A stretch of 62,299 bases of DNA from the NCBI GenBank assembly GCA_050747525.1, contig JBOGOC010000128.1, forward strand, positions 1 to 62,299, given 5' to 3'. Under the pieces are notes generated by a model, which did no database searches, was not told the origin of the DNA, and worked only from the letters and a program-made list of their open reading frames with translations. The stretch's first letter is position 1; the number at the start of each line of letters is the position of its first letter. Position numbers and translations under genes: made by a program. This document shows, piece by piece, positions 34,091 through 43,736 of this stretch. This stretch comes from JBOGOC01 sp050747525 (GTDB lineage Bacteria > Acidobacteriota > Polarisedimenticolia > JACPZX01 > DASXTC01).

Positions 34091-34791
34091 GACCTCCGGG
34101 GCGCCGCGGCGACGGTCTGGTCTGAGAGGACCTTGCCGTCCATCAGCCTCACGATCCGGCGCGAATGGTGGGCGATGTCCTCTTCGTGGGTGACCACCAC
34201 GATGGTGTTGCCCCTCGCGTTGAGCTGGTCGAACAGGTTCATGACCTCTTCCCCCGTCTTGGAGTCGAGGTTCCCCGTGGGCTCGTCCGCCAGGATGAGG
34301 GAGGGGTCGTTCACCAGGGCGCGCGCGATGGCCACCCTCTGCCGCTGCCCGCCCGACAGCTCATTGGGCCGGTGGTTCATCCGGTCCGCCATCCCCACCG
34401 AGACCAGGGCCGCCTTGGCCCGCTCCAGCCGCTCGGTCCGCGACATGCCGGCGTAGATCAGCGGCAGCTCCACGTTGCCCAGCGCCGACGTGCGGGCCAG
34501 CAGGTTGAAGGTCTGGAAGACGAAGCCAATCTCCTTGTTGCGGATGGCCGCCAGCTCGTTGTCGTCCATGCGCGACACCTCACGCTCGTTGAGGATGTAG
34601 GTGCCGGTGGTGGGAGAGTCGAGGCAGCCGATCAGGTTCATCAGTGTCGACTTGCCCGAGCCCGACGGGCCCATGATGGCCACGTACTCGCCGCGCTCGA
34701 TTCCCACCGAGACGCCGGCCAGGGCGTGCACTTCCTCGGTTCCCATCACGTAGGTCTTGGTCAGGTCCTTCACATCGATCAGGTTCGCCAC
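34087..34791 (-). CDS. MacB/LolD-type ABC transporter ATPase
   Basis: 234 residues. Walker A is GPSGSGKST (about residues 41-49), the signature is LSGGQRQRVAIARAL, Walker B is LILADEPTGNLD, and the switch His is in VVVTHEED. The short length and the sequence YVMGTEEVHALAGVSVGIERG place it in the MacB/LolD/FtsE class that energises tripartite or lipoprotein exporters. It starts 1 base after the adaptor stop and overlaps the permease start. ATPase and permease are separate proteins, unlike E. coli MacB. Confidence 0.95.
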   Translation of the reverse strand: MANLIDVKDLTKTYVMGTEEVHALAGVSVGIERGEYVAIMGPSGSGKSTLMNLIGCLDSPTTGTYILNEREVSRMDDNELAAIRNKEIGFVFQTFNLLARTSALGNVELPLIYAGMSRTERLERAKAALVSVGMADRMNHRPNELSGGQRQRVAIARALVNDPSLILADEPTGNLDSKTGEEVMNLFDQLNARGNTIVVVTHEEDIAHHSRRIVRLMDGKVLSDQTVAAAPRRS

Positions 34792-34792
34792 G

Positions 34793-36145
34793 TCAGGAAG
34801 GCTCCTTCAGATCTTCATCTTTTTCCGCCTGGACGATGGCGTCGCCGTGCTTGAGCTTCTTGAGCGTACGGTACGGTCCCACCACCACCTTGTCGCCGGG
34901 CTGAAGCCCGGTGGCACCCAGGATCTGTACGTTGAACTCATCCGACAGGCCGGTGGTCACGCGAATTATCTCCGCGATCCCCTTGCGGTCCACGAACAGG
35001 ACGTCCACGCCTTCGTCGTCCCCGTCGCTGCGCCCGTTCTCGGCCGCCACCGTGCCGCCGTCCGGCTCCTTCGGCTTGCCGGAGAGGGCGTCGTCCACTT
35101 CCTTGCGCGGCCGCTCCACCACCGCCTGGATGGGGACCACCAGTGCATTGAGCGCCTCGGCCACCTCGATGGAGGCGTGGGCCGACATGCCGGGGCGCAG
35201 GGCGGCGAGGCGCCCTTCCGGCGAGAGCCGCGCAGGCAGGGGAAGCTCCCTTGCCTCGGGGCTCGCAGGCGGCGCCTGCCCGTCGAGCTTCTCGCTCGCG
35301 GCCATCGACACCTTCACCGTGAAGCGCTGGACGTCCCTGTCCTTGATCGCGGTGTGAGCGATCTCGGTCACCAGCCCGTGGAAGGAGTGCCCCTCCACCG
35401 CGTCCACGTCGACGCTGGCCTTGTGGCCTGCCTTCACCTCGGCCACCTCGGTCTCGTCCACGCGCACCTCGGCCAGCAGCTCGCTCATGTCCGACAGCAC
35501 CAGGATCACGGTCCCCGGGTTGTTCATGGTCCCGATGATGACCTGCTCTCCCAGCTTGGCGTTGACGCGGGTGACCAGGCCGTCCATGGGCGCGCGGATG
35601 GTGGTCTTGGCCAGCTCGTCGTTGGACTTGACCAGGTCCGCTTCCGCCTGCCGGATGGTCTCCTCGAGCGACTGGGCCGTGATCCGGGCGGTGTCCACCT
35701 GGAGCCGCGCCTGATCGAGCGCCTCGGCCGACACCACATCGCTGCGGGCCAGTGCCTCCTGGCGGCGCAGGGTGCTCTGGTAGGTCGCCAGAGCCGTCTT
35801 CTCGCGCTCCAGGTTGATGCGCGCCATGCGCAGGTTGGCCTCCAGGCGCTCCACCGAGGCCCGGTACTGCCTCGGGTCGAGCTGGAGCAGCACGTCGCTG
35901 CGCCGCACCCGGTCTCCTTCTTTGACGTTGAGGTCCACGATCTCGCCGGGGACCTGGGAGGAGATGTTCACGTAGACCCGAGGCTGGATCTCACCCGATG
36001 CCTTGACGGTGGAGACCAGCCGGTCCATCGTGCGCGCCTCTTCTTCGTAGACCTTGGTCCCCTTGCGGGTAGCCGAGCGCGCGCTCACTGCGACGACGGC
36101 GCCGATGAGCGCCGCTATGCCGATCAGTATCAGTGCTTTCTTCAT
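34793..36145 (-). CDS. Periplasmic adaptor (MacA/HlyD-type) of the efflux system
   Basis: 450 residues with an N-terminal membrane anchor (ALILIGIAALIGAVVAVSA). Biotinyl-lipoyl-like halves (VNISSQVPGEIVDLNVKEGD and TTIRAPMDGLVTRVNAKLGE) flank a long coiled-coil hairpin (about 105-200). Beta-barrel and membrane-proximal domains follow. A low-complexity insertion (about 345-375, rich in Asp, Gly and Pro) sits in the last third. It bridges the inner-membrane ABC transporter and the TolC-like channel. It lies between the YIP1 gene and the ATPase gene. Confidence 0.93.
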   Translation of the reverse strand: MKKALILIGIAALIGAVVAVSARSATRKGTKVYEEEARTMDRLVSTVKASGEIQPRVYVNISSQVPGEIVDLNVKEGDRVRRSDVLLQLDPRQYRASVERLEANLRMARINLEREKTALATYQSTLRRQEALARSDVVSAEALDQARLQVDTARITAQSLEETIRQAEADLVKSNDELAKTTIRAPMDGLVTRVNAKLGEQVIIGTMNNPGTVILVLSDMSELLAEVRVDETEVAEVKAGHKASVDVDAVEGHSFHGLVTEIAHTAIKDRDVQRFTVKVSMAASEKLDGQAPPASPEARELPLPARLSPEGRLAALRPGMSAHASIEVAEALNALVVPIQAVVERPRKEVDDALSGKPKEPDGGTVAAENGRSDGDDEGVDVLFVDRKGIAEIIRVTTGLSDEFNVQILGATGLQPGDKVVVGPYRTLKKLKHGDAIVQAEKDEDLKEPS

Positions 36146-36161
36146 GGCCGGTACAGACCCT

Positions 36162-37118
36162 TCAGCCGGACACGGCGGCCATCGCCAACGAGATCAGCAC
36201 CACCACAGCCCAGGGAAGGAAGGCGATGGAGGCGGACAGCCCGGTGGACAGCTTGGTGACCGCGCGGAAGCCCAGCGTCAACAGAACATAGAACCAGATC
36301 CAGAACACGTTGAGGGATTCCAGCAGCTTCTGCAGCACGGGAATCCCCGTCTTGATGAGCGCCCCCGGGTGCGCCTTCACCATCTGCTCGGGCGGGGTAG
36401 CGATGGGCGTCGGCGAGACCAGCGTGAGCGCCAGCAGGGCCAGAGTGCTCACCATCAGCGCCATGCTGCCGTAGGACAGCACCGACAGGATGCCGTGATA
36501 CTCCGGATCGGCCGTCGCCCTTCTGTTGAGCAGCCAGATCCATGCGGCCGTCACCACGACGCTGCCCAGCACCGTGAGCATCACGCGGCTGTCGGGGGCG
36601 TCCTTGAAGGCGAACTGTCCCACAGAGTAGATGGCGAAGTAGGCGATCATGATCAGGAAGCAGACCAGGAAGTTGAGCCAGGCCTTGCCGAGCTTCAGGT
36701 TGGGGACCGACCCCATCATCACGAACAGCGACGCGTAGAGGACCGCCAGGAAATGGAAGAAGACCAGCAGCCCGGGCCCGTAGTTCGACAGATTGGTTAG
36801 AGTGAGCTGAAGGGGCGACATCGCCTTGATGGGGGCGGCGGCATCGCGCACCGCCTGGTCCTTCATGGCGTCGGGCATCAGCCCGGAGAACGGCCCATTC
36901 TCGATCTGGTCCGTGACGATGGCGACCCAGTCGGCACGCATCGAGAAGACGGCGAACACGACCAGGAAGACGCCGAGGTAGACGAGAAACGGGGGCAGCC
37001 ACCCGGGCCGGCGCGCCACGTCCTCGAACGTGGTCACCGGAGCGGTGATGGCCCCCGCCATGCGGGAGACAGGGTTGGCCGGGGGGGCGGCCGGCCTGTC
37101 CATGACCGGCTCATTCAT
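36162..37118 (-). CDS. YIP1-family membrane protein
   Basis: 318 residues. The cytoplasmic N-terminus (NPVSRMAGAITAPVTTFEDV) is the usual start of bacterial YIP1 proteins. About six membrane helices follow, with a loop between the first two. The function in bacteria is poorly known. It lies between the TolC-like and adaptor genes with a 1-base gap upstream, so it is probably co-transcribed with the exporter and could assist its assembly or membrane organisation (inference). Confidence 0.8.
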   Translation of the reverse strand: MNEPVMDRPAAPPANPVSRMAGAITAPVTTFEDVARRPGWLPPFLVYLGVFLVVFAVFSMRADWVAIVTDQIENGPFSGLMPDAMKDQAVRDAAAPIKAMSPLQLTLTNLSNYGPGLLVFFHFLAVLYASLFVMMGSVPNLKLGKAWLNFLVCFLIMIAYFAIYSVGQFAFKDAPDSRVMLTVLGSVVVTAAWIWLLNRRATADPEYHGILSVLSYGSMALMVSTLALLALTLVSPTPIATPPEQMVKAHPGALIKTGIPVLQKLLESLNVFWIWFYVLLTLGFRAVTKLSTGLSASIAFLPWAVVVLISLAMAAVSG

Positions 37119-37119
37119 C

Positions 37120-38751
37120 TCACTGCACCTCCACGTTCAGATACTCATCCAACGTTCCCTTGGCCCGCTCCATCGCGGTGAGCGACTTGCGGTAGTCCAC
37201 CAGCGCGCGGTTCATCTGGCCCAGGGCGGTGGTCAGATCCTCCTGGAATTCCAGGACCTGGAACGACGTGGACATCCCATTCTCGAACTTCTTCTGCTCC
37301 GCTTCGACCTTCTTCTTCTGCAGCTCCACGTTCTTCTCGGCGGCCTGGATGCGCTTGCGGCCGGTGTCGATAGCGCGCGCCGCCGTGCGCACCTCCACTT
37401 CGGCCGTCAGCTTGCGCGCCTGGTAGTTCGACTCGGCCTGCTCGACTCCGAGCCGCGACCTCACGTACGAAGCCTGCGCGGCGTTGTTGCCCAGCGGGAC
37501 GCTGAGGGTGACGCCCAGGGTCCACGACGGGAAATCCCGATCCGGGATGAAGTCGAGGGCGTCTACGAAGTCCTGGTCCTGCACGGGAATCGGCAGGGCT
37601 GGGGGGGGGAAGAGCTGGATGGGGTCCTCGATGTCGCCGGAAAGACCCGAGAGCTGGTACCTCGCGTACCCGTTGAGATCCCACCTCATCTGTTTGCGAT
37701 CGAACTGGAGCAGCGTCTGGTTGCTGTCGATCTGCAGGCGGGCCGCCTGCAGATCCGGCCGCTCCTGGATCGCCTGTTCCATCTCGCGCGGCAGGTCCAC
37801 CGTGCGCTCCACGTAGGACGGGGTGTCCAGCGGAACTATGGCGCGCGCCCACCGGTCGTCGGTCTTGGGCATGTTGATCACCAGGCGCAGCGTGTCTTCG
37901 GCGTTGCGCACGGCGTTGTCGGCCACGATGACGTTCTGCTCGCGGCTGGCGACCTCGGCATCGGCGGTGGTGATCTCGATGGGAGGCAGGGTCCCCACCT
38001 GCACCTTGATGCGGTTCAGCTTGAGCAGCTGCTGGGCCAGGCGCAGCGACTCGAGGTTGACCTCCAGATCCTGGCGCGCGAAGACCAGCTCCCAGTAGGC
38101 GTCCTCGGTGCGCTGCAGGGTGTCCTGCACGCTCCCCAGGAAATCGGACCGGCTGATGTCCAGGTTGGTGCGGGCGATCGTGATGCGCGTGGTGTTCACC
38201 TCGTTCCCCCAGCCCCGCAGGAGCGACTGGTTGTACGCCAGCACGAACGCGGCGAAGTAGGTGGTCGGGAGGAGCTGGTTGGCCGATGTGGACGTTCGGC
38301 GCGTCAGGAACAGATCCGCCGAGTACTCCCCTCCCCAGCGCACCGGATCCCGGAACCCCGCCCCGTAGCGCTCCAGGGTCTCATCGATCTGAATGACTTC
38401 CAGGCCCTGGGAGGGGATGTCGTTGGGATCGATGTCGAACACGTTCTGCGTGGGTGTGGAGTTGTCCTGTTTCTCCGCAAACCCGCCGACGTTGGGATCG
38501 AACGCGGCTTCTTCGAAATAGATGTCCTGCTCTCGAATCCTGGGCGTGATGCGGGCCGTCTGGATGTCCAGGTTGTTCTGAAGGCTCATCGCCACCGCCT
38601 CGGCCAGCGTCAGCGGCACGGGAGGCGGCCCCTCGGGGGCAGCCGGGGTGGCGGCCGGGTCCTGTGCATTGGTGGCCTGCGCCAGGGCGGGAAGGCCCGA
38701 CAGGGCCAGGCACAGCACTGCCGTCAGAGCACACCTGCTCACACCCATCAT
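37120..38751 (-). CDS. TolC-family outer-membrane efflux protein
   Basis: 543 residues from the ATG at 38751 (the next codon is also ATG), with GAGAGG just upstream; in-frame ATGs at 38763 and 38874 are less likely. The signal peptide is CALTAVLCLALSGLPALAQA. It has the two-repeat helical layout of TolC proteins: LTLAEAVAMSLQNNLDIQTA early, and EQAESNYQARKLTAEVEVRT and VEAEQKKFENGMSTSFQVLE late. It forms the outer-membrane channel of the exporter encoded downstream. An extended N-terminal region (about 20-50) is rich in Ala and Pro. Confidence 0.92.
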   Translation of the reverse strand: MMGVSRCALTAVLCLALSGLPALAQATNAQDPAATPAAPEGPPPVPLTLAEAVAMSLQNNLDIQTARITPRIREQDIYFEEAAFDPNVGGFAEKQDNSTPTQNVFDIDPNDIPSQGLEVIQIDETLERYGAGFRDPVRWGGEYSADLFLTRRTSTSANQLLPTTYFAAFVLAYNQSLLRGWGNEVNTTRITIARTNLDISRSDFLGSVQDTLQRTEDAYWELVFARQDLEVNLESLRLAQQLLKLNRIKVQVGTLPPIEITTADAEVASREQNVIVADNAVRNAEDTLRLVINMPKTDDRWARAIVPLDTPSYVERTVDLPREMEQAIQERPDLQAARLQIDSNQTLLQFDRKQMRWDLNGYARYQLSGLSGDIEDPIQLFPPPALPIPVQDQDFVDALDFIPDRDFPSWTLGVTLSVPLGNNAAQASYVRSRLGVEQAESNYQARKLTAEVEVRTAARAIDTGRKRIQAAEKNVELQKKKVEAEQKKFENGMSTSFQVLEFQEDLTTALGQMNRALVDYRKSLTAMERAKGTLDEYLNVEVQ

Positions 38752-38823
38752 CACACCTCTCATCGAGTAATGTCGTCCGCAGTCGGGGTCGAGTCGCGTC
38801 GTCCGCGCGCCCCCGCTCGTCGC

Positions 38824-38843
38824 CACGGGGATTCCCGTGTCAA
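38824..38843 (-). promoter_or_regulatory. Dyad overlapping a TTGACA element before the efflux operon
   Basis: On the minus strand TTGACA (38843-38838) overlaps a perfect 6-bp dyad, CACGGG-N4-CCCGTG (38824-38839), 73 bases upstream of the TolC start. A repressor bound here would cover a -35 box. No good -10 lies 17 bases downstream, so the promoter itself is uncertain. Confidence 0.35.
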
Positions 38844-38898
38844 TACGCATCTGTAGAGAGAAGAGTTTCCTCAAAGGCCCAGGGAAGGGTGGATGGTG

Positions 38899-39939
38899 TC
38901 ACCCCCCCGGACCGGAGTCAAGAGTCCCATGGCGTGTGGCGGCTGCCTGAGACAGGGCCGGCCCGGCTTCCCCCGGCTTCACCAGGTGGCAGGCGGCCAG
39001 GTGCCCGCCCCCGATGTCCGCCAGGGGCGGGGTCTCGCGCCGGCACACATCCTCGACGAGGGGACAGCGCGTGTGGAAGGGGCACCCGGGCGGCGGGGCG
39101 GCGGCGCTGGGGACATCTCCGGGGACCACCACGCGCCGGCGCCGAGTCTCGGGATCGATGGTGGGAATGGCCGCCAGAAGGGCCTGAGTGTAGGGATGGC
39201 GAGGGGTCTCGAACAGAGCCGGGGTCGGCGCGTGCTCCACGATGCGCCCCAGGTACATCACCGCGGTCCGGTCGCTGATGTGCCGCACCAGCCTCAGATC
39301 GTGGGCGACGAAGAGGTAGGTCAGCCCCAGCGATTCCTGGAGCCCCACCAGCAGGTTGACGATCTGCGCCTGGATGGAGACGTCCAGGGCAGACACCGGC
39401 TCGTCGGCCACCACGAAGCGCGGCTTGAGAGCCAGGGCCCGCGCGATGGCGACGCGCTGCCGCTGCCCTCCGGAGAACTCGTGCGGGTACCGGTCCATCG
39501 CCGAGGGCTCGAGCCCCACCATGCTCAGCAGCTCGGCCACGCGCTCCTTCCTCTCGCTGCCGCGGGCCACGCGGTGGATGGCGAACGGCTCGCCCACCAG
39601 GGACTGCACCGTCATGCGGGGATTCAGCGACCCGGTGGGATCCTGGAAGATGATCTGCATGTCGCGCCGCCGGGCACGCATGTCGCGCGGCGACAGCGTG
39701 AGCACGTCCTGCCCGTCGAAGCGCACCGAGCCCGACGTGGGCTCCACCAGGCGCAGGATGCAGCGCCCCAGCGTGGTCTTTCCCGAGCCCGACTCGCCCA
39801 CCAGGGCCAGGGTGCGCCCCTGCGGGATCGAGAAGCTCACACCGTCCACCGCACGCACGCGCCCCGTCTCGCGCGAGAAGAGCCCGGTGCGGATCGGGAA
39901 GTGCTTGGTGAGCCCAGAGACTTCGAGCAGGTCCGCCAT
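38899..39939 (-). CDS. Oligopeptide-type ABC transporter ATPase (OppF/DppF-like)
   Basis: 346 residues from the ATG at 39939; the frame extends upstream into the OppD-like gene and that part is a shadow. Walker A is GESGSGKTT, the Q-loop region IIFQDPTGSLNPRMTV, the signature FSGGQRQRVAIARAL, and Walker B FVVADEPVSALD. The C-terminal oligopeptide/dipeptide extension (HPYTQALLAAIP, then CPFHTRCP with its Cys cluster) is present and may hold an iron-sulfur site as in relatives. It begins 11 bases after the OppD-like gene. No permease or binding-protein gene is adjacent. Confidence 0.94.
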   Translation of the reverse strand: MADLLEVSGLTKHFPIRTGLFSRETGRVRAVDGVSFSIPQGRTLALVGESGSGKTTLGRCILRLVEPTSGSVRFDGQDVLTLSPRDMRARRRDMQIIFQDPTGSLNPRMTVQSLVGEPFAIHRVARGSERKERVAELLSMVGLEPSAMDRYPHEFSGGQRQRVAIARALALKPRFVVADEPVSALDVSIQAQIVNLLVGLQESLGLTYLFVAHDLRLVRHISDRTAVMYLGRIVEHAPTPALFETPRHPYTQALLAAIPTIDPETRRRRVVVPGDVPSAAAPPPGCPFHTRCPLVEDVCRRETPPLADIGGGHLAACHLVKPGEAGPALSQAAATRHGTLDSGPGG

Positions 39940-39950
39940 GACGCCGCCGC

Positions 39951-41020
<1,070 letters not shown>

Positions 41021-41024
<4 letters not shown>

Positions 41025-42607
41025 GCGATCGGCTCGGTGTAGGTGGAGAAGACCCCGCGCAGGGTGTCGGCGATCTCTCCCACCGTGGCGCGCGCCTCCA
41101 CGGCGTCCAGGATGCGCGGGAGAATGTTGCCGGTCCCCGCGGCCGTCTCGCGCAGCGCATCGAGCGCGCCGCGCACCGCGCGCGCATCGCGCGCCGCCCT
41201 GACCCGGGCCACGGCCTTCGCCTGATCCGATTCCAGCGCCGGGTCGAGCCGGTGCAGCGGGATGGTGGCGGGACGATCGTCGGTGTAGCCGTTCACCCCC
41301 ACGATCACCCGCGCCCCCGACTCGATCTCCCTCTGCAGCCGCCAGGCCGACTCCTGGATCTGCCGCTGCGTCCATCCTTCCTCGATGGCGCGCACCGCCC
41401 CGCCGCGGGCGTCCACCTCGGAGATGAGCTTGCGGGCCCCCTGCTCGATGCGCGACGTGAGCGACTCCACGAACCACGATCCGGCGAGCGGATCCACCGT
41501 GCAGGCCACGCCCGACTCCTCCGCCAGGATCTGCTGCGTGCGCAGCGCCACGGTGGCCGCCTGCTGCGTCGGCAGGGCCAGCGCCTCGTCCATGGAGTTG
41601 GTGTGGAGCGACTGGGTCCCTCCCAGCACACCGGCCAGCGCTTGCACGGTCACGCGCACGACGTTGTTCTCGGGCTGCTGCGCGGTGAGCGTGGAGCCGC
41701 CGGTCAGCGTGAGGAACCGCATCATCAGGGCACGCGGACCGGTGACCGCGAACCGCTCCTGCAGCAGCCGCGCCCACAGGCGCCGCGCCGCGCGGAACTT
41801 GGATGCCTCCTCGAGAAGGTGGCTGTGGGCCGCGAAGAAGAACGACATCCGCTCCGCGATGCGATCGACCGCCAGCCCCGCGGCGCGCGCCGCTTCGAGG
41901 TAGGCCAGGCCGTTGGCCAGGGTGAAGGCCACTTCCTGCACGGCGGTGCACCCGGCCTCGCGCATGTGATAGCCCGAGATCGAGATGGGGTTCCAGCGAG
42001 GGAGCGTCTCCGTGCAGAAGGACAGGGTGTCGGTGACCAGGCGCATCGACGGCCCCGGCGGGTAGATCCACGTCCCGCGCGCGGCGTATTCCTTCAGGAT
42101 GTCGTTCTGGATCGTCCCCGACAGGCTCTCGAGCGGGATCCCCCGGCGCCGCGCGACGGCGGCGTACAGGCACAGCAGGGTGGCGGCGGTGGCATTGATG
42201 GTCATGGAGGTGGAGACCCTGTCGAGCGGGATCCCGTCGAGCAGGACCTCCATGTCGTCGATCGAGTCGATGGCCACGCCCGAGCGCCCGACTTCTCCCA
42301 GCGCCATCGGGTGATCCGAGTCGTACCCCATCTGCGTGGGCAGATCGAAGGCCACCGACAGGCCGGTCTGTCCCTGTGAGAGCAGGTAGCGGAAGCGGCG
42401 GTTGGTCTCCGCGGCGGTCCCGAACCCGGCGTACTGCCGCATCGTCCAGACCCGACCGCGGTACATGGTGGGCTGGATGCCCCGCGTGAAGGGGGGCTCG
42501 CCGGGGAATCCGATGTCGCGCGCCGGGTCGACGCCGGCCGTGTCCTGAGTGCCGCAGACCGGCGCCGGCTCGAGGGCGGGGTCGGTGGAGTACGGTTTGT
42601 CGCCCAT
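41021..42607 (-). CDS. Methylmalonyl-CoA mutase large subunit, catalytic part
   Basis: 528 residues, the TIM-barrel catalytic part without the C-terminal B12-binding domain; a separate small subunit is expected but not in the window. Motifs: RVWTMRQYAGFGTAAETN (the Tyr favours methylmalonyl- over isobutyryl-CoA mutase), SVAFDLPTQMGYDSDHP, SGYHMREAGCTAVQE with the substrate-binding His, and YPPGPSMR. It interconverts methylmalonyl-CoA and succinyl-CoA in propionate metabolism. It is co-transcribed with the two Opp-type ATPases. Confidence 0.92.
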
Positions 42608-42620
42608 CGGGGCGTCAGTA

Positions 42621-42626
42621 TATCAT
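42621..42626 (+). promoter_or_regulatory. Candidate -10 just before mtnA
   Basis: TATCAT ends 7 bases before the mtnA ATG (42634), the same spacing as TATAAT before the cysteine synthase gene. No Shine-Dalgarno sequence lies between. A leaderless transcript is possible. The gap to the divergent mutase gene is only 26 bases. Confidence 0.3.
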
Positions 42627-42633
42627 CGGCCCC

Positions 42634-43701
42634 ATGAACGACTTGCGCAGCGGCAGCTTCCGCACGGTGGAGTGGTCGCCGTCGGGCGTGGTCATGCTGG
42701 ACCAGCGCCTGCTCCCCGCCGAGGAGGTCTATCTCACCCTGACGACCCCCGAGGATGTGGCCGCCGCGATCCGGGATATGGCGGTGCGCGGGGCGCCTGC
42801 CATCGGGGTGTCGGCCGCCATGGGGGTGGCCCTCGCCGCCGTGCGGGGCCGCGAGCTGTCGCCGGCCGACTACGCGGCCCGCGTGGAGTCGGCCTGCGAC
42901 CTGCTGGCCTCCACCCGGCCCACCGCCGTGAACCTGTTCTGGGCCATCGAGAGGATGCGGCGGCTGCACAGGTCCCTCGCGGCGGAGCCTCCCGCCCGCG
43001 CGGCCGAGGCGATGGTGCGCGAGGCGCTGGCGGTGCGCAAGGAAGATGAAGAGGCCTGCCGCGCGATGGGGCGGCACGGCGCCGCGCTCCTGCCCGATCG
43101 CGGGACGGTGCTGACTCACTGCAACGCCGGCGCCCTGGCCACGGCCGGCTACGGCACGGCGCTGGGGGTGATCCGCGCAGCTGTGGAGTCGGGCAAGGCG
43201 ATCACCGTGCTGGCCGACGAGACGCGGCCCTTTCTCCAGGGGGCGCGCCTCACCGCCTGGGAGCTGGCGAAGGACGGCATCCCCGTGCGCCTGATCACCG
43301 ACAACATGGCAGGGCACTTCCTGAGCCGGGGCGACGTGGCCGCGGTGGTGGTGGGGGCAGACCGCATCGCCGCCAACGGCGACACCGCCAACAAGATCGG
43401 CACCTACGGCGTGGCGGTTCTGTCGCGGGAGAATGGCGTTCCTTTCTACGTGGCCGCCCCGCTGTCCACCATTGATATGAAGCTTCCTTCCGGCGAGCAG
43501 ATCCCGATCGAAGAGCGATCCCCGGCCGAGGTCACCCACCTGGCCGGCCGCGCCATCGCCCCCGAGGGGATCGAGGTGTCCAACCCGGCCTTCGACGTGA
43601 CCCCCCACCGCTACATCGCGGCCATCATCACCGAGGTGGGCCTGGCCCGCCCCCCCTACGAGACGAGCCTCAGGGAACTGTTCGCCCGCTCGGATCAATA
43701 A
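42634..43701 (+). CDS. mtnA: S-methyl-5-thioribose-1-phosphate isomerase
   Basis: 355 residues. It isomerises methylthioribose-1-phosphate to methylthioribulose-1-phosphate in the methionine salvage pathway. Catalytic Cys163 (TVLTHCNAGALATAGYGTAL) and Asp243 (VVGADRIAANGDTANKIGT) are in place, and AVRGAPAIGVSAAMGVALAA is typical. The length is normal. Paralogy with eIF2B-like proteins is excluded by the Cys motif. No other salvage gene is nearby. The first array gene begins 35 bases downstream on the same strand. Confidence 0.95.
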   Translation: MNDLRSGSFRTVEWSPSGVVMLDQRLLPAEEVYLTLTTPEDVAAAIRDMAVRGAPAIGVSAAMGVALAAVRGRELSPADYAARVESACDLLASTRPTAVNLFWAIERMRRLHRSLAAEPPARAAEAMVREALAVRKEDEEACRAMGRHGAALLPDRGTVLTHCNAGALATAGYGTALGVIRAAVESGKAITVLADETRPFLQGARLTAWELAKDGIPVRLITDNMAGHFLSRGDVAAVVVGADRIAANGDTANKIGTYGVAVLSRENGVPFYVAAPLSTIDMKLPSGEQIPIEERSPAEVTHLAGRAIAPEGIEVSNPAFDVTPHRYIAAIITEVGLARPPYETSLRELFARSDQ

Positions 43702-43736
43702 GAAGACGAAGGAAACCGGCGTATGATGGGGGACCT

